Positions 26,350 through 35,716 of a stretch of 64,000 bases of DNA are shown piece by piece (position 1 is the stretch's first letter; the number at the start of each line of letters is the position of its first letter). The notes under the pieces are model-generated. The model did not search any database. It was not told the DNA's origin and saw only the letters and a list, made by a program, of their open reading frames with translations. Origin of the DNA: Pyxidicoccus fallax (GTDB lineage Bacteria; Myxococcota; Myxococcia; Myxococcales; Myxococcaceae); the NCBI RefSeq assembly GCF_012933655.1, contig NZ_JABBJJ010000022.1, forward strand, positions 1 through 64,000, in the 5' to 3' direction. A program made the translations under genes and the position numbers.

Positions 26350-29300
26350 ATGCTGACCCGAGTCATCGACTGGTCGCTGGCGCACCGGTGGGCCGTCCTC
26401 CTCGCGACCCTGGCCCTCGTCATCTCGGGGCTGCTGGCCTTCCGCGCGCTGCCCATCGACGCCATCCCGGACACCACGCCCACGCAGGTGCAGGTGAACA
26501 CCGTCGCGCCGGCCCTCACCCCCATCGAGGTGGAGCGGCAGCTCACCATCCCCGTCGAGCAGGCGCTGTCGGGCCTGCCCCACGTCAGCGAGCTGCGGTC
26601 CATCTCCAAGTTCGGCCTATCGCAGGTGACGCTCCAGTTCAGCGACGGCACGGACCTGTGGTTCGCGCGGCAGCAGGTGGCCGAGCGCCTGGGCCGGGTG
26701 CAAGTTCCGGCGGGCATCGAGCGCCCCTCGCTGGGCCCGGTGGCCACGGGCCTGGGCGAGGTCTTCCACTATCTCGTCAAGAGCCGGACGAAGAGTCTCG
26801 AGGAGCTGCGCACCCTGCATGACTGGGTCATCGCGCCCCAGCTGCGCAGCGTGCCCGGCGTGGCGGAGGTGAACGCCTGGGGCGGCGAGGAGAAGCAGTG
26901 GCACGTCGTCGTGGAGCCGCGCCGCCTGCGGCAGTTCAACCTCTCGCTGGGAGACGTCTACCGGGCGCTGGAGGAGAACAACGGCAACGTGGGGGGCGGC
27001 GTGGTGGAGCGCGGGGGCGCGGCGAGCCTCGTGCTCGGCGTGGGCGTGCTGGAGGACGGCAACGCCATTGGGGACGTCGTCGTCGCGGCGCACAACGGTG
27101 TGCCGGTGCGCATCCGCGACGTGGCCCGCGTGGAGGTGGGCCATGAAATCCGCCGGGGCGCCACCACGGCGGACGGCGAGGGCGAGGCCGTCCTGGGCCT
27201 GGGCTTCATGCTGGTGGGAGAGAACTCCCACACGGTGACGGAGGCGCTGGCCCGGCGGCTCGAGGAGGTGAAGCGCACCCTGCCCCAGGACGTCACGGTG
27301 GAGCCCGTCTACGAGCGCACCGAGTTGGTGGACCACGTGCTGCGCACGGTGCGCACCAACCTCCTGGAGGGCGCGCTCCTCGTCATCGCCGTCCTCTTCT
27401 GCTTCCTGGGCAACTGGCGCGCGGGGCTCATCGTCGCGGCGGCCATTCCCCTGTCGCTGCTGTTCGCCTTCAACGCGATGCTGCGCTTCGGCATCGCCGG
27501 CACGCTCATGTCGCTGGGGGCCATCGACTTCGGACTCGTCGTCGACTCCTCCGTCATCCTCGTGGAGAACGCGGAGCGGCGGCTCGCCGAGGCCCGAGGG
27601 GAGCGCACCCTCCTGGAGGTGGTGCGGGATGCCGCCGTCGAGGTGCGCAAGCCCACCCTCTTCGGTGAGCTCATCATCATGGTGGTGTACCTGCCCATCC
27701 TCGCGTTGGAAGGCGTGGAGGGAAAGCTGTTCCGCCCCATGGCGCTCACCGTCATCTTCGCCCTGCTGGGCAGCGCGCTGCTCTCCATGACGCTGATGCC
27801 GGTGCTGGCCTCCTTCGCGCTGAAGCGTGGCGTGCGGAGTCACCACGAGCCGCGCCTCGTCCGCTTCCTCAAGCGCTGCTACCAGCCGGTCCTCGAATGG
27901 GCTCTCAGCCACACCCGGGCCGTCCTCGCCGGCGCGGGGCTCCTCATCGTGGGCGCGGCTGTCGCCGCCACGCAGCTCGGCAGCGAGTTCGTTCCCCGCC
28001 TGTCCGAGGGCACGCTCGTCATCAACACCGTGCGCCTGGCCGAGGTGTCCCTCACCGAGTCCGTGCGCTACGGAAGCCAGATTGAAAAGGTGCTCCTCGC
28101 GCGCTTCCCCGACGAGGTGCGGCGCGTGTGGACGCGCACCGGCACAGCCGAGGTGGCCACGGACCCGATGGGCATCGAGCTGTCCGACGTCTTCATCACC
28201 CTGAAGCCACGGGAGCAGTGGAAGCGGGCCACCACGCAGGACGAGCTCGTGGCGGAGATGAAGGCGGAGCTGGCGGACCTGCCCGGGATGCGCATGGCCT
28301 TCCTCCAGCCCATCGAGATGCGCGTCAACGAGATGATTGCCGGCGTCCGCGGCGACGTGGGCATCAAGCTCTTCGGAGACGACCTCGACGTGCTGAAGGC
28401 CAAGGCCCGTGAAATCGAGGGCCTCGTCAGGGCCATCCCAGGCGCCGCCGATGTCACCGTGGAGCAGGTGACGGGCCAGCCCGTGCTGGAGGTGACGGTG
28501 GATCGGGCGGCGGTTGCGCGTCACGGCATCCCGACTCGCGCGGTGCTCGACGTGGTGGAGGCGGTGGGCACACGGACCGTGGGCGAGGTGCGCGAAGGCG
28601 AGCGGCGCTTCGACCTGGCCGTGCGCCTCTCCGAGGAGTACCGGGACGACCCGGCGAGGCTGGCCACGGTGCCGGTGACGGCGCCGGGCGGAGAGCGCGT
28701 CCCGCTGGGGCGTCTGGCCTCCATTCGCGAGGTGTCCGGCCCTACCACCATCCAGCGCGAGTGGAGCAAGCGCCGCATCGTCGTCCAGGCCAACGTGAGA
28801 GACCGGGACCTCGGCGGCTTCGTCGAGGAGGTGCGCCACACGCTGGAGCAGAAGCTGGAGCTGCCGGCGGGCTATTACCTCCGTTTCGGCGGACAGTTCG
28901 AGCACCTCGAACGGGCCCAGGCGCGTCTGCTCATCGTGGTGCCCGCCGCGCTGGCCCTCATCTTCCTCCTGCTCCACCTCACCTATCGGCGCGTCCTCGA
29001 CTCGCTGCGCATCTTCGCGGGCGTGCCCTTCGCCCTGGTGGGCGGCGTGCTGGCGCTGCTGCTGCGCGGCCTGCCCTTCTCCATCTCCGCCGCGGTGGGC
29101 TTCATCGCGCTCTCGGGGGTGTCGGTGCTGGGAGACATGGTGCTCGTCTCTCGCGTGCGCGGTCTGCTGGACCGTGGCCATGCTCCGAGCGACGCCATTC
29201 GGGAGGCGGCCCTCTCGCGGTTGAGGCCCGTGCTGATGACGGCCGCGGTGGCCGCCATCGGGTTCCTGCCCATGGCGCTCAACACGGGGATTGGCGCGGA

Positions 29301-29496
29301 GGTGCAGCGGCCGCTGGCCACCGTGGTGGTGGGCGGAATCCTGTCCTCGACGCTGCTGACCTTGCTGGTGCTGCCCGTGCTGTATTCGGTCTTCGGCGCC
29401 GCCCGGGGAGGACGGGGCGAGAGTGAAGCGCTTGTGGATGGGACCGAGGGCGACCCCGCCGACGAAAAGGAGGAGCCGGTCCATGCCGCGCTCTGA
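26350..29496 (+). CDS. Heavy-metal efflux RND pump (CzcA/CusA family)
   Basis: A 1048-aa inner-membrane proton-driven metal exporter. Start MLTRVIDWSLAHRWAVLL is canonical. N-terminal porter loop PDTTPTQVQVNT, the HME-type TM4 motif SLGAIDFGLVVDSSVILVEN (DFG...D...EN), and the C-terminal repeat GVSVLGDMVLVSRV are visible. Two large periplasmic loops as usual. The DFGxxVD motif is typical of the zinc/cobalt/cadmium (HME-1) branch, whereas CusA-type pumps differ, but methionine relays were not assessed, so the metal is left open. The upstream ATG 26317 belongs to the previous gene's frame overlap. Confidence 0.95.
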   Translation: MLTRVIDWSLAHRWAVLLATLALVISGLLAFRALPIDAIPDTTPTQVQVNTVAPALTPIEVERQLTIPVEQALSGLPHVSELRSISKFGLSQVTLQFSDGTDLWFARQQVAERLGRVQVPAGIERPSLGPVATGLGEVFHYLVKSRTKSLEELRTLHDWVIAPQLRSVPGVAEVNAWGGEEKQWHVVVEPRRLRQFNLSLGDVYRALEENNGNVGGGVVERGGAASLVLGVGVLEDGNAIGDVVVAAHNGVPVRIRDVARVEVGHEIRRGATTADGEGEAVLGLGFMLVGENSHTVTEALARRLEEVKRTLPQDVTVEPVYERTELVDHVLRTVRTNLLEGALLVIAVLFCFLGNWRAGLIVAAAIPLSLLFAFNAMLRFGIAGTLMSLGAIDFGLVVDSSVILVENAERRLAEARGERTLLEVVRDAAVEVRKPTLFGELIIMVVYLPILALEGVEGKLFRPMALTVIFALLGSALLSMTLMPVLASFALKRGVRSHHEPRLVRFLKRCYQPVLEWALSHTRAVLAGAGLLIVGAAVAATQLGSEFVPRLSEGTLVINTVRLAEVSLTESVRYGSQIEKVLLARFPDEVRRVWTRTGTAEVATDPMGIELSDVFITLKPREQWKRATTQDELVAEMKAELADLPGMRMAFLQPIEMRVNEMIAGVRGDVGIKLFGDDLDVLKAKAREIEGLVRAIPGAADVTVEQVTGQPVLEVTVDRAAVARHGIPTRAVLDVVEAVGTRTVGEVREGERRFDLAVRLSEEYRDDPARLATVPVTAPGGERVPLGRLASIREVSGPTTIQREWSKRRIVVQANVRDRDLGGFVEEVRHTLEQKLELPAGYYLRFGGQFEHLERAQARLLIVVPAALALIFLLLHLTYRRVLDSLRIFAGVPFALVGGVLALLLRGLPFSISAAVGFIALSGVSVLGDMVLVSRVRGLLDRGHAPSDAIREAALSRLRPVLMTAAVAAIGFLPMALNTGIGAEVQRPLATVVVGGILSSTLLTLLVLPVLYSVFGAARGGRGESEALVDGTEGDPADEKEEPVHAAL

Positions 29497-30757
29497 GAAA
29501 CGCAGCGGTGTCCTCCTGCTGGCGTGGGTGCTCCTGGTCGCGCTGCCTGCCCATGCGGCGGAGCGCGCGCTCACGCTGGACGAGGCGCTGCGCCTTGCCC
29601 TGGAGAGGAACCCGGACGTCCGAGCCGTGGAGGCCGAGGTCGGTGCGGCCCGGGCGCGGCAGGCCGGCGCGAGCCTGCTGCTGCGCAACAACCCGGAACT
29701 GGAGGCCGCGCTGGGGCCCCGTCGGGACGGAGGCGACAGCACGATGCAGTATGGCGTGTCCCTCACCCAGCCGGTGGAGGTGGGTGGACAGCGGGCGGCA
29801 CGCAGGGAGGAAGCACAGGCACTGCACATCGCCGCCGAGGCCCGGCTCGTTGCGCAGCGGGTGTCCCTGGTGGCCCAGGTGCGTGAGGCCTTCGGTCGCG
29901 CGCTGGCCGCTGGGGCGCAAGTCGAGCTCGCGGCCGAGGCGGTGGAGCTGGCCGGCCAGGCACTCCAGGCCGCCGAGGAGCGCTACCGGGAGGGAGATGC
30001 CTCGCGCATCGAGGTGAACACGGCTCGGGTGGAGGCCGGCCGTGCCCGGCGTGAGCGGCTGGTGGCCGAGGGCCGGCGGAAGGTGGCGCTCGGGGCCCTG
30101 ATGCTGCTGGTGGGGCTGGAGGCCGACGAGTCCGTGGCCGTCCAGGGAACGCTGGAGCCGGCCTCGACCGGCCCGCTCCCGGAGCTGTCCCAATGGATGA
30201 CACGTGCCCGCGACGGCCGGAGGGAGCTGGTGGTCGCACGCGAGGAGCTGCGCGCGGCCGAGGCGGGAGAGCGGCTCGCGGCTCGCGAGGCCATTCCCTC
30301 TCCGCGGCTCGGCGTGGCCTACAACCGCGAGGAGGACGCTCACATCGTCCAGGGCACCCTGGGGCTCACCCTGCCCCTCTTCCAGCGGAACCAGGCCGAG
30401 CGTGGCGCGGCGCGGGCCCGTGCCATCCAGGCCCGCGCCGCGCTGGAGGGCATGGAGCGGCGCGTGGCGCAGGAGGTGCAACTCGCCATGGAGCGGCGCC
30501 GCGTGGCCGATGAAGCACTCCGGTCCTTCACCGGTGAAGTCCTCGAGGCGGCACGGGAGAACGCGGAGCTGGCCACGGAGGGTTACCGGGCCGGGCAGCT
30601 CGACTTCCTCCAGCTGGTGCTGCTGCGCCGCGAGGCGCTCGAGGCCCGGCGCGGCCACATCGAGGCGCTGGAGGAACTGAACGCGGCCAGCGCGGAGCTG
30701 GAGCGCGTGGTGGGCGCTGGGCTCCCCGCCCTGGCCAACGAGGAAGCCCGGCACTGA
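29483..30757 (+). CDS. TolC family outer-membrane efflux protein (CzcC-like)
   Basis: A 424-aa protein with signal peptide (LLLAWVLLVALPAHA) and the TolC repeat pattern ALTLDEALRLALERNPDVRAVEAE, NPELEAALGPRRDG, and long heptad helices (VELAAEAVELAGQALQAAEERYREGDAS, split by a loop, repeated in the second half). Outer-membrane channel of the tripartite efflux complex. ATG 29483 overlaps the pump stop by 14 bases and is preceded by AGGAGG at about 9 bases, so the earlier ATG 29423 is rejected. Confidence 0.93.
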   Translation: MPRSEKRSGVLLLAWVLLVALPAHAAERALTLDEALRLALERNPDVRAVEAEVGAARARQAGASLLLRNNPELEAALGPRRDGGDSTMQYGVSLTQPVEVGGQRAARREEAQALHIAAEARLVAQRVSLVAQVREAFGRALAAGAQVELAAEAVELAGQALQAAEERYREGDASRIEVNTARVEAGRARRERLVAEGRRKVALGALMLLVGLEADESVAVQGTLEPASTGPLPELSQWMTRARDGRRELVVAREELRAAEAGERLAAREAIPSPRLGVAYNREEDAHIVQGTLGLTLPLFQRNQAERGAARARAIQARAALEGMERRVAQEVQLAMERRRVADEALRSFTGEVLEAARENAELATEGYRAGQLDFLQLVLLRREALEARRGHIEALEELNAASAELERVVGAGLPALANEEARH

Positions 30758-30767
30758 AGCCCCAACG

Positions 30768-32513
30768 TCAGTGCACCGTGGGAGGAGCAGGCGGCGCGGC
30801 GTGGGGCGGCTGTCCGGCGGCCCGGGCCTGTTCCTCCAGGAAGGCGCGCACCGCCGCCTCCACCGTCGGATGGAGGTGCTCCGGCCCCAGTCGCTCCGCC
30901 AGCCCCGAGCGCCGCAGCATCCTGCGCAGCGGCGCGCGGGCCTCGGCGATGACCAGGGTCACCCCCTCCTCCTCGAACTCCCGCCGCAGCTTCTCCAGCC
31001 CTTCCGCCGCGGTGATGTCCAGGTCGAACACGGCGGACGCATCCAGCAGGAACCACCGCACCGGAGCGAGCGAGCCGGCCACCAGGGCGCGGGCCTCCTC
31101 GCGCAGGTGGCGCGCGTTGGCGAAGAAGAGCGGCGCGTCGAAGCGGTAGATGATGAGGCCGGGAATCGTCTCGGCGCCCGCGTACCGCTCGACGTCGTGG
31201 TAGCCGGGCATCCCCGCCTTCTTTCCGAGCACCGCGTCGTGCGGCCTCGCGGCCCGCCGGATGAGGTCTCCCAGCGCCAGCACCACCGCGATGAGGATGC
31301 CCTGGAGGATGCCCAGCACCACCACGCCCACCATCGTCACCACCGCCAGCACCGCCTCCACGGGCCGCACGCGCCACAGCCCGACGATGGCGGGCACGTC
31401 CATGAGGTACACGGCCGCCACGATGACGATGGACGCCAGGGCCACCATGGGCAGGTTGCGCAGCAGGGGCGTGAGGAACAGCGCGAAGACGAGCACCACC
31501 ACCGAGGCCAGCACCCCCACGAGCTGGGTGCGCCCTCCCATGGTCGCGTTGACGGCCGTGCGCGAGTCGCTGCCCGTCACCGGGAAGCCCTGGGTGAAGG
31601 CGTTGGCGAGGTTGGCGGCCGCCTGCCCGAGGAACTCCTGGTTGCTGTCCATCCGGTAGCGGAACTTGTCGGCGAAGATGCGGCCCGTGAGCACGGAGCT
31701 GGCGTAGTTGACGAGCGTCAGGCTGAAGGCGGCCGGCAGCAGGGCGCGCACGTCTCCGAAGCCCACGGACGGCAGCCCGAAGGCCGGCGGCTCCGCGGAG
31801 ATGGTGCCCACCACCTTGATGCCACCGTGCGCGAGCTGGAACAGCTCGCCCGCCACCGTGGTGAGCACCACCAGGATGAGGGGACCGGGGGCCCGGGGCA
31901 GCAGCCGCCGCAGCAGCACGAGCACGCCGATGGAGCCCAGGCCCAGCAGCAGCGTCGGGACGTGGACCCTCGAGAGGCCCGCCCCCACCTCGTAGACCTG
32001 CCCCGCGAAGCTGTTGGCATGGCGCTCCAGCCCGAACAGCCGCGCGAGCTGGCTGCCGATGATGATGAGGGCGGCCCCGTTGATGTAGCCCACCAGGATG
32101 GGCTTGGACAGGAAGTCCGCGAGCGCGCCCGCCTTGAGCAGGCCCCCGAGGAGGCTGACGACGCCCACCAGCAACGCGAGCAGCGCCGCCAGGGAGGCAT
32201 GACGGGCCGGGTCGGCTCCCGAGCCCACCAGCGCCAGGGCCGACGCGCTGATGATGGCCGCACCCGCCTCGGGACCGACGATGAGGTGACGCGAGGGCCC
32301 AAACAGGGCGTAGGCCAGCATGCCCGCGACCCCCGCGTAGAGGCCCGCCGCCGGGCGCACTCCGACAATCTGCGCGTACGCGAGCCCCTGGGGAATCAGC
32401 ATCGCGCCAATGGTGAGCGCGGAGAGCACGTCCGCCCGGAGCCACCGACGCGGGTAGTCTCGAAGCTGTTGCAATCCGGGGACCCGTCGTCGCACCGCCG
32501 GCCACATGTGCAT
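30768..32513 (-). CDS. SulP family anion transporter with STAS domain
   Basis: A 581-aa membrane protein. About ten to twelve helices begin with the SulP signature DVLSALTIGAMLIPQGLAYAQIVGV, then PAAGLYAGVAGMLAYALFG. A C-terminal cytoplasmic STAS domain runs from about 440 (LIIYRFDAPLFFANARHL...VFDLDITAAEGLEKL). Family members carry sulfate, bicarbonate or dicarboxylates. The start ATG 32513 has GGGGAGG upstream. It converges with the TolC gene. In the sulfatase neighbourhood it may import sulfate (inference). A second SulP gene lies at 47461. Confidence 0.92.
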   Translation of the reverse strand: MHMWPAVRRRVPGLQQLRDYPRRWLRADVLSALTIGAMLIPQGLAYAQIVGVRPAAGLYAGVAGMLAYALFGPSRHLIVGPEAGAAIISASALALVGSGADPARHASLAALLALLVGVVSLLGGLLKAGALADFLSKPILVGYINGAALIIIGSQLARLFGLERHANSFAGQVYEVGAGLSRVHVPTLLLGLGSIGVLVLLRRLLPRAPGPLILVVLTTVAGELFQLAHGGIKVVGTISAEPPAFGLPSVGFGDVRALLPAAFSLTLVNYASSVLTGRIFADKFRYRMDSNQEFLGQAAANLANAFTQGFPVTGSDSRTAVNATMGGRTQLVGVLASVVVLVFALFLTPLLRNLPMVALASIVIVAAVYLMDVPAIVGLWRVRPVEAVLAVVTMVGVVVLGILQGILIAVVLALGDLIRRAARPHDAVLGKKAGMPGYHDVERYAGAETIPGLIIYRFDAPLFFANARHLREEARALVAGSLAPVRWFLLDASAVFDLDITAAEGLEKLRREFEEEGVTLVIAEARAPLRRMLRRSGLAERLGPEHLHPTVEAAVRAFLEEQARAAGQPPHAAPPAPPTVH

Positions 32514-32711
32514 GCGTGCCTCCCCGGGGTTCGACGGCGCGCATGTCGACGTCACCGTGCGGCAAAGCTGGACCTCGCGCTCCATGGCGGCAACACGGGC
32601 AGGGACGAGGGAGGTCTGGCCTCCGGGGGGGGACAACGCGCGGATGTCGACGCATGGCACCGCTCTCGGTCCGATGGTCGCAGCGGGCCACGCCTCCCAC
32701 GTTGGTCACCC

Positions 32712-33776
32712 ATGACACCGACCACTGTGGGACTGCTCTTGCTGCTGGGAATGGCTCCTACCGAGAATGCGTCCGCCGCTGAACGCGACACCGTCGCGGA
32801 AGCCCCGGCGTGCCACGACGACGATTCCCGTCGGCTGGGCGGCCACACCTTCCTGTTTCCCATGCTCCAGCAGAGCGCCTTCGTGACCACGCACGTGGGC
32901 CTGCGCGAGGGCATCGCGCGCTATGACGTGCCGGACCTGCCCGTGGGCCGGCTGGGCAGGACGGACGTGCTGCTCACGGGTGTCCAGCAGACGCTCGACC
33001 TGGAGCTGGCCGTCACGGACTGGCTGGGCCTGGCGGGCTTCGCCCGGGGCACCGTCATCACCGGGGCCAACACCCGCTCGCTGCTGGTGGACGGCGCGTC
33101 GGTGAACCTGGTGGGCCAGGCGGGCGCCATCGTGCGCGTGTGGCGCAACGCGAACAGTGGAACGCAGCTCTCGCTTCGCGGCAACTTCGGCTACGAGGAC
33201 GGCAGCGAGGTCACCGTCCTCCCGCTCGTCAGCGGCATCCTGAACAACCCGCTGCTGACGCTCGAGGACGTGGTGCAGGGCAGCCTCGGCGAGTTCATCC
33301 TCGTGCCGAGAACGGAGACCTCGGTGAACGGGGGCGCGTTCCTGGCCCAGGCCCTCGGCCGGACGTTCTCGCTGCAGGCCGCCGCCAACGCCGAGTACGG
33401 GTGGCGGGAGCGCGAGCCCTTCGACGCGGAGGCCGGAGGCCGCGTCACCCAGAAGACCCATGCGGCGCGCGTCAACCTCACGGCCGCGCTCACCGCGGAC
33501 TTCTCGCCCCATGGCGTACCCGTGGCCCTGATGGGCGAGTACCTGTTCTCCTTTGGAGAGGAGACCGAGGTGGGCCTGCCCGACAGGACCTTGAAATCCA
33601 GCACCGTCGCACTCGGCGTCTACTACTCCGGCAGGCCCAACCTGCAGGTGGGCCTGGGGGCGGTGACCACCTTGAACGCCGCGCCCCGCTTCGGGCTTGG
33701 CGAGGCGGACCAGCGGCTCGAGTCTGACGACCCGACGCTCAGCTATGGCCAGCTCATCCTCCGCTACATCTGGTGA
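32712..33776 (+). CDS. Secreted protein, likely outer-membrane beta-barrel
   Basis: A 354-aa protein with a signal peptide (TTVGLLLLLGMAPTENASA) and no family I can name. The body alternates amphipathic strands (LDLELAVTDWLGLAGFARGTVI, AALTADFSPHGVPVALMGEYLFSF, and STVALGVYYSGRPNLQVGLGAV) and ends in an aromatic residue (LILRYIW), as outer-membrane barrels do. The start ATG follows the divergent SulP promoter space. The GTG of the next gene overlaps its end. Confidence 0.75.
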   Translation: MTPTTVGLLLLLGMAPTENASAAERDTVAEAPACHDDDSRRLGGHTFLFPMLQQSAFVTTHVGLREGIARYDVPDLPVGRLGRTDVLLTGVQQTLDLELAVTDWLGLAGFARGTVITGANTRSLLVDGASVNLVGQAGAIVRVWRNANSGTQLSLRGNFGYEDGSEVTVLPLVSGILNNPLLTLEDVVQGSLGEFILVPRTETSVNGGAFLAQALGRTFSLQAAANAEYGWREREPFDAEAGGRVTQKTHAARVNLTAALTADFSPHGVPVALMGEYLFSFGEETEVGLPDRTLKSSTVALGVYYSGRPNLQVGLGAVTTLNAAPRFGLGEADQRLESDDPTLSYGQLILRYIW

Positions 33777-35608
33777 GCCCCGGCCGAGGTCCACCCGGGC
33801 GGATGGCCCCGCCCGCGCGCATGCCCCGCCCGCGCTGGCGCCGGTGGTTGCGTGTCCTCGCCTGGGCGATGGGCGGCGTGCTGTTGCTGGAGGTGCTGCT
33901 CAACCTCGCGCTCAACACCCCCCTCGTCCCGGCGCTCGTCCACCGTGCCACCCCGCGGACCCGGCTGGGCTGGAGCCGGGCCTGGTGGCCGTGGCCGGGG
34001 CAGCTCCAGGCCCGCGACTTCTTCCTGGAGCGGCGCGACGCGCACGCTCGCTGGCGCGTCGAGGCGGAGGACGTGGAGGCACATCTCGACGTGGTCGCCC
34101 TGTTCCGCCGCCAGCTCGTGGTCGAGGGAGTCCGGGCCCGGGGCGTCCGTGCGCGGGTGGAACCCCTGCCGTCCGGGGAACAGGCTCCGCCGAAACCTCC
34201 CAAGCCGCATCCCTGGCGCATCGAGCTGCGCGGCCTGGAGGTACAGGCCGCGCGTGAGCTCGTCGTCGGCACCGTGCGCTACACCGGCCCCGCGGAGGCT
34301 CGGGGCACCGTGCGCCTCATCGCCGGTCAGCGGCTCACGGTGGAGGCCGGGCAGCTCCGGCTGACGGACGGCTTCGTGGAGGTCCAGGGACACCGGGCCG
34401 CGCGGCTGGAGTCGCTGTCCACGAACTTCTCGCTCGAGGCCTTCCGGCGCGCTCCGGAAGGGTGGGAGGTGTTCGGAGGACTGAGCGGGCGGCTCCAGGC
34501 GAAGGCGGACCTGCTCGCCCTGGACTGGCTCGGAGCCAGCCTGCCGCCGCACGCGCGGGTGGACCTGCGAGAGGGCGCCGGCACGATGGAAGCGGAGGTG
34601 CGCATCCAGAAGGGGGTGCTGGAGCCTGGCAGCCGCGTGGAGGCCCAAGGGGCTCCGCTCCAGCTGTGGGTCGGCCCCGCGCACGCGCGGGCGCCCTGGC
34701 GGGTCCACGGCACGGTGGAGGCGGACGCGGATGGCGAGGCGCGAGGCCGGCTCCGGCTCTCCTTCTCCTCCGTCCACGTCGACGGGCCCCACGCGCGGCT
34801 GCTGGAGCTGCCCGAGGTGGCCCTCACCTTCCACGCGGAGCCCCGCCTGGGGCTCGCGGCGCCAGTCATCCAGCGGGAGCTGCACGTGGCGCCCAGCAAG
34901 CCGGTGGACCTGCGGATGCTCAACGCCTGGACGGGCCAGACCTTCCGCGTGGACTCCGGCAGCGCCACCCTGAAGGCCTCCGGCCACGGCGACTCCGAGC
35001 ACGCCCGCGGTTCGCTGCGCCTCACCGTGGACTCCGACCTCGTCGAGGCCCGGGCCGGGGACACCCGGCTGCTCGGGCGCGCGTCCGCGGAGTTCGACAC
35101 ACGGCGGCTCTCGCTCCAGGGAAGGCGCGTGGGGCTGGATGGGACGACGCTGTGGCTGAGCCAGGTGTCCGCGGACCTGGACACCGCGACGCTCCGCGGG
35201 TGGAGCGGCACCTTCTCCCTTCCCCAGGCCACGCTGTTGCTGTCCCCCCCGGAGCTGGAGGCCCGGTTCTCCGGCCGCTTCGCCAGCGCGGCCCCCTTCG
35301 TCGCGCTGCTCACCGGCAGCAAGAAGCTGCCGCGCTTCCTCGCCCCGCTGCTCCAGGCCCGGGAGCTGGAGGTGACGGGGCGGGTGCTGCTGGGCCCGCC
35401 GGGCCTCCAAGTGCGGGAGCTGCGCATCACCGACGAGAACCTCCAGCTCCAGGGCCGCATGGACCTCTCTCGCGGCGCCACCCACGCCCTGGTGCTGGCC
35501 ACGCTGGACGGCATCACCGGCGCGGTGGAGGTGACGCCCGAGGACACCCATGTCCAGCTCCACGACGCAAGGCGCTGGTACGAGGAGCGGCTGGCGGCGC
35601 CGCCCTGA
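33773..35608 (+). CDS. AsmA-like membrane-anchored protein
   Basis: About 611 aa. An N-terminal helix (WLRVLAWAMGGVLLLEVLLNLALN) anchors a long periplasmic region of repeated short beta strands, such as RLTVEAGQLRLTDGFVEV, GEARGRLRLSFSSVHVDG, LRLTVDSDLVEARAGDTRLLG, and LQLQGRMDLSRGATH. This layout resembles AsmA/TamB-type lipid-transport or envelope proteins; identity is tentative. GTG 33773 overlaps the previous stop but has no ribosome-binding site; ATG 33803 is a good alternative. Confidence 0.6.
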   Translation: MSPGRGPPGRMAPPARMPRPRWRRWLRVLAWAMGGVLLLEVLLNLALNTPLVPALVHRATPRTRLGWSRAWWPWPGQLQARDFFLERRDAHARWRVEAEDVEAHLDVVALFRRQLVVEGVRARGVRARVEPLPSGEQAPPKPPKPHPWRIELRGLEVQAARELVVGTVRYTGPAEARGTVRLIAGQRLTVEAGQLRLTDGFVEVQGHRAARLESLSTNFSLEAFRRAPEGWEVFGGLSGRLQAKADLLALDWLGASLPPHARVDLREGAGTMEAEVRIQKGVLEPGSRVEAQGAPLQLWVGPAHARAPWRVHGTVEADADGEARGRLRLSFSSVHVDGPHARLLELPEVALTFHAEPRLGLAAPVIQRELHVAPSKPVDLRMLNAWTGQTFRVDSGSATLKASGHGDSEHARGSLRLTVDSDLVEARAGDTRLLGRASAEFDTRRLSLQGRRVGLDGTTLWLSQVSADLDTATLRGWSGTFSLPQATLLLSPPELEARFSGRFASAAPFVALLTGSKKLPRFLAPLLQARELEVTGRVLLGPPGLQVRELRITDENLQLQGRMDLSRGATHALVLATLDGITGAVEVTPEDTHVQLHDARRWYEERLAAPP

Positions 35609-35716
35609 CCGTGCGCCCGGGACACTGCGCGGCGCCATGGGGCGATGGGTTGGAGGGTGGCACGGACCTAACTCCCCGACACCGGACACAGCCCCCCGGA
35701 CGGAGGCACAAGACTC

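Noticed and set aside
26617-29829. 1070-aa minus-strand open frame
   Set aside because: Antisense to the RND pump, His/Glu/Arg-rich, no recognisable domain.
30771-32711. Long plus-strand open frame upstream of the secreted protein at 32712
   Set aside because: It is antisense to the clear SulP gene and has Arg/His/Gln-rich composition typical of a shadow frame; the real start with signal peptide is ATG 32712.
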